Source of the DNA: CAZAQV01 sp964487255
Lineage (GTDB): Bacteria; Myxococcota_A; Polyangia; Polyangiales; CAZAQV01
Reading direction: 5' to 3'
NCBI GenBank assembly: GCA_964487255.1
Contig: CAZAQV010000015.1
Coordinates: 62,001-126,000 of the forward strand
Length of the DNA stretch: 64,000 nucleotides
A model generated the notes under the pieces. That model saw nothing but the letters and a program-made list of their open reading frames with translations. It did not search any database and was not told the DNA's origin. Every line of letters begins with the position of its first letter. The first letter of the stretch is position 1. Positions 58,797-64,000 of this stretch are shown here, piece by piece. Both the position numbers and the translations under genes were made by a program.

Positions 58797-58828
58797 GACG
58801 TGATCATAAGCGCCAACCGCGCCCCGGG

Positions 58829-59533
58829 CTACAAGGTTTCTTCGAAGAAGGTGCGCATTTCGTTCCATGCGCGCTCGGCGACGGCGCCGTGGTAGACAGT
58901 GCCGAAGTCGGGGTCATTGGCGGTCGGGTTGGTGAAAGCGTGCATCGTGTTGGGGTAGACGTGCAGCTGCCATTCGGCGTGGACTCTTGCCAGCTCATCA
59001 GAAAACGCTCCCAGGTCCGACGACGGAACCATCGGGTCGTCCTGTCCGTGCAGGATGAGAAGTCGCGCGCGAACTTTCTCGTCGAGCCGTTCGCCCACCT
59101 TGAGCAGGCCGTGGAAGCTGACGGCGCCGCGAAGTTCGAGCCCCATGCGCGCCATCAGCGTTGCGCATAAGCCACCGAAGCAAAAGCCGATCACGCCTGC
59201 GCGCTTGCCGTCGACACCTCGCGCAGTGATCGCCGCGTCGTATGCACCTCGTAACCGATCTCGAAGCTCTTCGGGCTTCTCGAGCAGTGCGCTCATCAAC
59301 TTGCTGTTGGTTTCCGTATCGCCGCCGCGAACGCCCACGCCGTAGACGTCGATGGCCGCGCCAACGTAACCCAGTTTGGCCAAGGCTCGCGCCTTATCTT
59401 CGTCAAAGCTGCTGCGTCCGCCCCATGCGTGGCACACGAGAACCAACGGGTGTGGTCCATCGCCGTCGGGGGTGGCCACGAACAGATCGAAGGATTGATC
59501 GCCAACTGTGTAAGGAATCAGAGCTTCTTTCAT
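58829..59533 (-). CDS. Dienelactone hydrolase-family protein
   Basis: 234-aa alpha/beta hydrolase. The nucleophile elbow is GFCFGGLCATLMA (Cys, as in dienelactone hydrolases), with the acid in LHGQDDPMVPSSDLG and the His in YPNTMHAFTNP. Usually hydrolyses enol-lactones or related esters. It lies 32 bp upstream of anbu on the same strand, so both may be cotranscribed. Start at 59533 (MKEALIPYTVG) is preferred over 59542. Confidence 0.9.
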   Translation of the reverse strand: MKEALIPYTVGDQSFDLFVATPDGDGPHPLVLVCHAWGGRSSFDEDKARALAKLGYVGAAIDVYGVGVRGGDTETNSKLMSALLEKPEELRDRLRGAYDAAITARGVDGKRAGVIGFCFGGLCATLMARMGLELRGAVSFHGLLKVGERLDEKVRARLLILHGQDDPMVPSSDLGAFSDELARVHAEWQLHVYPNTMHAFTNPTANDPDFGTVYHGAVAERAWNEMRTFFEETL

Positions 59534-59639
59534 CGCTCGCATTGTGCGAAGTGACGCAGGGAATGTCGAGACCTGCCTCCCGGTTTCTTAATCTAACTGT
59601 CAGGTACTGGGGAAGTCACTGGCAGCAACCTCGAAGGTG

Positions 59640-60200
59640 TCATTCGCTGAGCACGTCAGCGACAAACTCGACTTTCGTGTTCGCAGCCAGTGCGATTTTC
59701 GCGACTTGCGATGCCTTCTCTTCCTGGCGTGGCTTGCCGGGCTTGGGCTCGACGAAAGGCTTTCTGTAGACGACCAATCCAGCGCCTTCTTTTTGAATGA
59801 TGAAATCGCTTCCGGCTCCTGCGTGCGCGCAGCGCATACGGCCGAGTTCGCCGTGCGTTTCTTGAACGGAGCAAGCACCGTCCGCAGTGCCAGCTTCGAC
59901 CGACGTTCGCGTACCCGCGACTGTCAACGCGACCGAGAGATTGTAGGCGGGCGGTGAGTGCTTTCGACTCTGCGGCTGAAGTTGCCATTGCACCAAGGTC
60001 TTCGTCGAAGGCGCCCCATGTTCGTCTTTGTCTCCAGGCTTCTGCTCAGAATGGTTCGCACGGTGTTCTTGTGCGGGCTGGGTTTGCTGTGCGTTGCCTG
60101 CTCCCTCCTGCTGTCGCGTCTGCAGGTCCGACTCACTACCGCAGCGGATTGCGGCAAAGACGAGTGCGACCTGTAGCAGGGGAGACGCTGTTCGCTTCAT
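59640..60200 (-). CDS. Hypothetical lipoprotein
   Basis: 186 aa. No family recognised. Signal with a lipobox-like AAIRC, then a Gln/Glu/His/Asp-rich, probably disordered linker (about 25-75), and a compact C-terminal domain (about 80-186) with two Cys (DGACSVQETHGELGRMRC) that could form a disulfide. AAAGGAAC precedes the ATG at 60200. The 97-bp gap to the dienelactone hydrolase gene and 127-bp gap on the other side show no other feature. Confidence 0.6.
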   Translation of the reverse strand: MKRTASPLLQVALVFAAIRCGSESDLQTRQQEGAGNAQQTQPAQEHRANHSEQKPGDKDEHGAPSTKTLVQWQLQPQSRKHSPPAYNLSVALTVAGTRTSVEAGTADGACSVQETHGELGRMRCAHAGAGSDFIIQKEGAGLVVYRKPFVEPKPGKPRQEEKASQVAKIALAANTKVEFVADVLSE

Positions 60201-60327
60201 GTTCCTTTGGTAGCACACTTGCGCGTCGATCAACCAGTGTGCACCGTGGCTCCAATCTTGCTGCCTCTGTCTTTAGGTCCCCTTTTCGTAGCGGCTGTTT
60301 TCTCTTCTTGCTAGGTGTCTGCGACGC

Positions 60328-61815
60328 GTGGCGCGAATCAAAGCGTGCTATCCTCTGAGCGTGCTGTGCCTGCGGTTGGCTCTGTTTTTCTCGCTTATCA
60401 GTTTAGTTGGGAGCTGTGCCGCAGACGATGAGCAAATCGTGAGTCCCGCCTCGGGTGCGAAATCCGGGTACTATGACGTCCGACTCGTACCCCCGGGGCT
60501 GACACCAGCCGAAATTGTGGAAGTACGCTTCGGGGGCATCAAGGCGTACGACCTTCGCGTCGATGACGCCGCGCTTCAAGTGACCATCCAAGGACATCCA
60601 CATAGCGGACCGGTCGACATCGAACTCGATACCGAGACTGGTTCCCAGGTGTTACCCGATGCATTCGAATATTTGCCCGCGCTTGACCCGCGCTTTGAAC
60701 GCATTGCGGCGGTAGGGGCTAGTCTCTCTCAAGGGGTGCAGAACGGTGTTCCGACGGCACACGGAGGCCTGTATAGCCCTCCCGCACAGCTCGCGCGTCA
60801 ACTGCAAGGCTACATGCCGTTACCGATTTTGGTCGATCCGCTCTTCCCCGAGATGACGGTCGACGACATCGGTCCGCCGCCGGCGTGCGACCGGCCCAGT
60901 ATCGAAAGCTTCGTGGTGATGTCGGCCGGCGATGCGCTCGACGTTCTCCTACGGGGCTTTCAACACGGGCGTGTCGACCCTGAACTTGAAGCTCACAATG
61001 TTGCGGTTGGCGGTTTCAAGCTCGAAAATGTGCTCCGTGGTCCGTCCATGGACGTGATAGGTGGCGATTTCATCGCTCGGCTCGTGTATAGCCCGCTCGA
61101 AGATCCGACAGATACTCAGCTCGATATCGTCGAAGACTTGCACCCGACACTGATTGTCTCCACCGATCTGTACGGCAACGACGCGATTGCGCCCTTTGTT
61201 TCGGGCAGTGGTATTCGTCTCGAAGAGTCGACACCCCTTGAGCAGTTCGAGCCCGACCTCCAAGAGACGATCGAGCGTCTTGCCGCCACAGGGGCCGAGG
61301 TTTTCGTTGCCAATATCCCGCGTCCAAGCCTGTTACCAGTCGCGCTCGCGAAGAAACGAAGCCTGATCGAAGATGCTGTGGCCGCTGCGCGTGAGGCTGG
61401 CGAAGACGAAGCACGGGCTGCGTTCGACAGTGAGCAACTTGCGGACGAGGCGATCCAAGCGGTCGATACGCGCGCGCGCGCGTACAACGATCTGCTTGAG
61501 ACCTTCGTTGCGAGGTACACCAACGTGCATGTCGTCGACATGGCAGCTCGCACCGAAGAGGTCGAAATGGACGGCTTGCTGGTCTCTGGCACGACGCTCA
61601 CCGTGAAGAAGTTCGGTGGATTACTGGGCCTCGACTCAATACACTTTACGGATACGGGATACGCTTTCTTGGCAAACCTTTTTGTGTCTGCGATCAATGA
61701 CGTTCTTGGTACGGCGGTGCCTGAAATCGACCTGACGGCAGTGTTAGCCAACGACCGCAGCTCACCCAAAGTGCTCGCAGAGATGGGCTTCGACCCGACG
61801 CTCTGCGAGCGTTGA
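60328..61815 (+). CDS. SGNH/GDSL-like hydrolase lipoprotein with N-terminal IPT/TIG-like domain
   Basis: 495 aa. Signal with lipobox LVGSC30. Residues about 35-118 form a beta domain resembling IPT/TIG (GYYDVRLVPPGLTPAEIVEV, VTIQGHPHSGPVDIEL). The hydrolase part shows block I as AAVGASLSQG (Ser132 in GASL in place of GDSL), block III STDLYGNDAI and block V GLDSIHFTDTGYAFLA (Asp and His). These are the catalytic features of SGNH esterases. It may act on lipids or acyl groups in the envelope. Start GTG 60328 or GTG 60361. Confidence 0.82.
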   Translation: MARIKACYPLSVLCLRLALFFSLISLVGSCAADDEQIVSPASGAKSGYYDVRLVPPGLTPAEIVEVRFGGIKAYDLRVDDAALQVTIQGHPHSGPVDIELDTETGSQVLPDAFEYLPALDPRFERIAAVGASLSQGVQNGVPTAHGGLYSPPAQLARQLQGYMPLPILVDPLFPEMTVDDIGPPPACDRPSIESFVVMSAGDALDVLLRGFQHGRVDPELEAHNVAVGGFKLENVLRGPSMDVIGGDFIARLVYSPLEDPTDTQLDIVEDLHPTLIVSTDLYGNDAIAPFVSGSGIRLEESTPLEQFEPDLQETIERLAATGAEVFVANIPRPSLLPVALAKKRSLIEDAVAAAREAGEDEARAAFDSEQLADEAIQAVDTRARAYNDLLETFVARYTNVHVVDMAARTEEVEMDGLLVSGTTLTVKKFGGLLGLDSIHFTDTGYAFLANLFVSAINDVLGTAVPEIDLTAVLANDRSSPKVLAEMGFDPTLCER

Positions 61816-61829
61816 GGGATTGACCCAAA

Positions 61830-62462
61830 CTATGGGCGGCAGTTTCTAAGGCAGATGCCGAACCCCCCGAATCGACAACATTGGTCGGGGCTATCGCAAT
61901 CACTTGCGTCATTGCAGAGCTCTTGTGCATCGCAAGAGTTCGTGCAACTCGCACCGGACTGTAGGCTGCCGCAACACACCTCGTCAGCCTGGCAGTCCTC
62001 GCGGCCGTCGCAGGTTGCCGTCACACCGCCGCAGTCATCGTTGGCACCAATGCAAGAGCCACCCTGCAAGGTGATACAGCACTGTGGTGTGTCGCCGCCA
62101 CATACTGTGTCCTGACACATGGTGCCAATGAAGCCGCCGTCGTTGGTTGCTGCGTCCGGGTTGGTCGTGCTGCCATCGGGGTTGGTCGTCGTACTGCCAT
62201 CGGGGTTGGTCGTCGTGCTGCCATCGGGGTTGGTCGTCGTGCTGCCATCGGGGTTGGTCGTCGTGCTGCCGTCGGGGTTGGTCGTCGTGCTGCCGTCGGG
62301 GTTGGTCGTCGTGCTGCCGTCGGGGTTGGTTGTGCTGCCGTCGCCTTGGGTGCCGCTGTCGTTTGTTACCGCCGGGTCATCGTCGCCGCAGCCGAGCCAT
62401 AGGGCTGAAGTCAACGTGACAAAGATGAATGCGAGCTTGGATGATAAGAAATGTTGCGCCAT
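61830..62462 (-). CDS. Lipoprotein with TTTNPDGS tandem repeats and Cys-rich C-terminus
   Basis: 210 aa. Signal with lipobox LWLGC, a linker of eight-residue repeats (TTTNPDGS, about eight copies), and a C-terminal Cys-rich domain (about 115-210) with CCITLQGGSCIGANDDC, CQADEVCCGSLQSGASC and DSPDQCCRFGGFGIC. The layout (lipid anchor, repeat stalk, disulfide-rich head) is typical of Myxococcota surface proteins. The start at 62462 is chosen to fit the signal peptide. The convergent SGNH gene ends 14 bp away. Confidence 0.75.
   Translation of the reverse strand: MAQHFLSSKLAFIFVTLTSALWLGCGDDDPAVTNDSGTQGDGSTTNPDGSTTTNPDGSTTTNPDGSTTTNPDGSTTTNPDGSTTTNPDGSTTTNPDGSTTNPDAATNDGGFIGTMCQDTVCGGDTPQCCITLQGGSCIGANDDCGGVTATCDGREDCQADEVCCGSLQSGASCTNSCDAQELCNDASDCDSPDQCCRFGGFGICLRNCRP
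62158..62342. repeat. 24-bp tandem repeat encoding TTTNPDGS
   Basis: About eight near-identical copies of 24 bp (GGGTTGGTCGTCGTGCTGCC plus four more bases) on the plus strand, coding for the stalk of the minus-strand lipoprotein. Copy number is a multiple of three bases, so length can vary without a frameshift. Confidence 0.9.
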
Positions 62463-62582
62463 CGTCGGATCGTACCTCACTCGTCGGGAAGTGCCAGAAG
62501 CGACCGATACTAGCGTCCTGCGGCTGCCGCCCTTGGTCTGAAGTCACGTTCATCGAACACGACTACAGCGCCCTATTGTAAC

Positions 62583-62708
62583 TTACTTCGGTCTTGCAAG
62601 GCCCCAGTAATTATAGCCAGCGATACGCGGTGTGCCGGGCAAGTACATGGTGCCACGTTCTTCGATCGTGAAACCGTTCTGTTCGAATAGCTCTAGTCTT
62701 TGAGTCAC
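62583..62708 (-). pseudogene. C-terminal remnant of a class I methyltransferase-like gene
   Basis: A 41-codon frame beginning at GTG reads RLELFEQNGFTIEERGTMYL and then PGTPRIAGYNYWGLARPK. It resembles the extreme C-terminus of SAM-dependent methyltransferases (a helix with x-G-F-x-V, then a final strand and G-x-x-x-W-G-x-A). The rest of such a gene is not present; upstream is the DUF4230 gene on the same strand. It is probably the tail of a deleted gene. The stretch 62463-62582 has no other feature that I can see. Confidence 0.45.
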
Positions 62709-62731
62709 GCTGCGGCGAGAGCGGCGTGTGT

Positions 62732-63403
62732 TTATTCGTGATCTTGCCAGACGATGGTGACGTCGCTGTAGCCGAGCGATTCGACGAGCGTCCTGATGAC
62801 CCGTTCGGCATTTTCGCGTGCCACATCTAGGATGCCTGCCTCGATGGCGGCGCTCTGCAGTGAGCGTTCAGCCTCCTGACGCGCGCGCGTTTCGAGCGCC
62901 TCGTTTCTCTTCGCGAGCGCGTCAGTGGTTCGCGTGTGGACGAATGTTCGCTCGTTGTCGAGACGGGTGATAAGGACCTCGGGAGGTGGGAGTACGATGC
63001 GTGCGCGCTGACCTTGATCATCGACCTCGACATCGACCTGGGTAACTTTCGCCAAGTCGACGCCCGCGGTGACGTCCCCCGCTGCAACGAGCAGCACAGC
63101 ATCGTCCGCTTGAACGAGCCCGAACAAACGCTCTTGCCGGTCCTTGATATCGATCACGCGCTCCATGTGGTACGCGGTGGTTTCCAGGCGCGCGAGGTCT
63201 TGGACGGCGACCAAAACGTTGGGCGTGGGGCGAACCGTGACCGTCTCGGGCTGCTCGTCAGCACCGCGGCCTATCAGAAAAGCAGTGACTGCGATCGCCA
63301 GCGTCACGATGGTGATCGCCGCGACGGTCAGGCAGCCGACTTCCAGGCGCAACGTCTTGTGCTCTGCAGTCTCTTCGTGCTGCTTACTGTGGTCCTTTGG
63401 CAT
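62732..63403 (-). CDS. DUF4230-family membrane protein
   Basis: 223 aa. One N-terminal helix (about 26-47, LTVAAITIVTLAIAVTAFLIG), then an extracytoplasmic domain with LVAVQDLARLETTAYHMERVI, LLVAAGDVTAGVDLAKVTQVDV and VVLPPPEVLITRLDNERTFVH-type strands, ending in a long helix (ETRARQEAERSLQSAAIEAG). This is the usual DUF4230 pattern. Function unknown; the beta-helix layout resembles prohibitin-like membrane scaffolds. Monocistronic so far as can be seen. Confidence 0.85.
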   Translation of the reverse strand: MPKDHSKQHEETAEHKTLRLEVGCLTVAAITIVTLAIAVTAFLIGRGADEQPETVTVRPTPNVLVAVQDLARLETTAYHMERVIDIKDRQERLFGLVQADDAVLLVAAGDVTAGVDLAKVTQVDVEVDDQGQRARIVLPPPEVLITRLDNERTFVHTRTTDALAKRNEALETRARQEAERSLQSAAIEAGILDVARENAERVIRTLVESLGYSDVTIVWQDHE

Positions 63404-63490
63404 GACTAAAGGTTCACTCAGGGTGTGGCGATATGCAACAGTCGAGCGCGTTACCTAAACGGTCACTATCATCCATGCTAAGGTACATGT

Positions 63491-63841
63491 GTGTCATCTC
63501 TGTTTCGTAAGCAGCTCTTTGCGCTCGCGATGATCGTCGCGACGTCGTCGAGTGTCGTTCGAGCAGGCGACGATGACAAAACAGATGGTGATAAAGACAA
63601 CGACACGGTGAGCTGCGTCAACGTCAAAGCCGAAGCACGCTATTCCGGTGTTGGCTACAATCACCTGGTGCACCTCGACAACCAATGCACCTTTGCCGCT
63701 CAGTGTGAGGTCAGCACAAACGTCAACAAGGACCCACAGACGGTGAACGTCCCGTCCAAGGAGAAGCGGACAGTGCTGACCTGGCGCGGCTCACCGGCAC
63801 GTGAATTTACGCCCTATGTGGTGTGCATCAAGCGGCCCTGA
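63491..63841 (+). CDS. Hypothetical small secreted protein
   Basis: 116 aa with a signal peptide (to VRAG near 25), a highly acidic stretch (DDDKTDGDKDNDTV), and a compact region with four Cys (SCVNVKAEARYSGVGYNHLV, NQCTFAAQCEVSTNV, VVCIKRP) that could form two disulfides. No family recognised; the beta-strand pattern with Cys is reminiscent of small periplasmic domains. GTG start at 63491. Confidence 0.65.
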   Translation: MSSLFRKQLFALAMIVATSSSVVRAGDDDKTDGDKDNDTVSCVNVKAEARYSGVGYNHLVHLDNQCTFAAQCEVSTNVNKDPQTVNVPSKEKRTVLTWRGSPAREFTPYVVCIKRP

Positions 63842-63891
63842 CTCTTCCACGATCGTTCGGACCTTGTACTGAAGCCCGCTGGTGCGACACC

Positions 63892-64000
63892 ATGGGTGCC
63901 ATGGTAATCAAGCCGATATCCGAGCTTGCGGATGACCGCGACCTCTGGGCCAGTCTTGCGCCGCCGCAGACGCGGCTTGAGTACGCACTTGAGTTCGCGA
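63892..64000 (+). CDS. Start of an unknown gene, truncated by window edge
   Basis: An open frame of 36 codons from ATG 63892 (or ATG 63901, MVIKPISELADDRDLWASLA) to the right edge. The N-terminus is hydrophilic, so likely cytoplasmic. Too short to assign a family. Confidence 0.4.
   Translation, partial: MGAMVIKPISELADDRDLWASLAPPQTRLEYALEFA

Noticed and set aside
9906..62342. CRISPR arrays
   Set aside because: The tandem repeats at 9906-10434 and 62158-62342 have no spacers and translate into simple repeats in coding genes; no cas genes are present.

Overview
The window reads as chromosome of a Gram-negative, GC-rich bacterium of the Myxococcota (deltaproteobacterial) type. The reasons are: a MYXO-CTERM-like sorting tail on the Cys-rich protein at 26202-27044; many predicted lipoproteins with Cys-rich or Asp/Thr/Pro-rich linkers; canonical sigma-54 (-24/-12) promoters; a complete MoxR-Bat operon; and an Anbu proteasome-homologue neighbourhood. 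I saw no phage, insertion sequence, CRISPR array, tRNA or rRNA. Two 100-N assembly gaps lie inside a repeat-coding part of the Bat operon.

Layout. 1-6978 (minus strand): a stress/envelope block with a small SD-preceded ORF, two Hsp20 chaperones, a YfdX-family lipoprotein, a third Hsp20-like protein, a bestrophin-type channel, an OmpR-type response regulator with its histidine kinase, and an SLC13 transporter cut by the window edge. 6979-15719 (minus): moxR-DUF58-DUF4381-batA-batB/C-batD-batE, tightly overlapping. 15780-17665: an autoregulated-looking TetR and glycosyltransferase pair. 17726-20180: lipoprotein paralogue 1, then DoxX and a fourth Hsp20, with near-perfect sigma-54 promoters. 20218-28382: a Cys-rich lipoprotein, an Lhr-type helicase with a gene remnant at its end, the MYXO-CTERM Cys-rich protein, and a WxxGYW-type lipoprotein. 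28542-33756: an FAD oxidoreductase with SLH repeats, an extensin-like M15-type lipoprotein, a lipid kinase, and lipoprotein paralogue 2. 33771-42137: an EamA permease, an RND efflux pair, a ROK kinase, a cation/Ca2+ exchanger, an AsmA-like protein and a 35-residue membrane peptide. 42398-44550: a VanX-like dipeptidase, a frameshifted GNAT-like gene and lipoprotein paralogue 3. 44743-52965: a self-contained TonB-ExbB-ExbD-ExbD-receptor operon ending in a beta-helix lipoprotein, followed by a lipoprotein with a caspase-like His/Cys pair. 52988-59533: an intradiol dioxygenase, a rhodanese-VOC fusion lipoprotein, and the Anbu neighbourhood (ATP-grasp, alpha-E, HExxH peptidase, Anbu) with a dienelactone hydrolase. 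59640-64000: small lipoproteins, an SGNH hydrolase, a repeat protein, a methyltransferase remnant and a DUF4230 protein.

Most striking observation. Six exact TGGCA-N6-TTGC sigma-54 elements occur in intergenic DNA, where about 0.5 would be expected by chance across both strands at equal base composition. Three of them sit immediately upstream of the three members of a lipoprotein family sharing an OB-like domain (17726-18568, 32686-33756, 44026-44550), and one precedes a 35-codon membrane peptide. In those four cases, plus a slightly weaker element before the FAD/SLH protein, the spacing to the start codon implies a 5' leader of only 2-3 nt. This suggests a set of sigma-54-dependent, effectively leaderless envelope genes. 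The DoxX and Hsp20 elements instead give ordinary leaders of about 40 nt.
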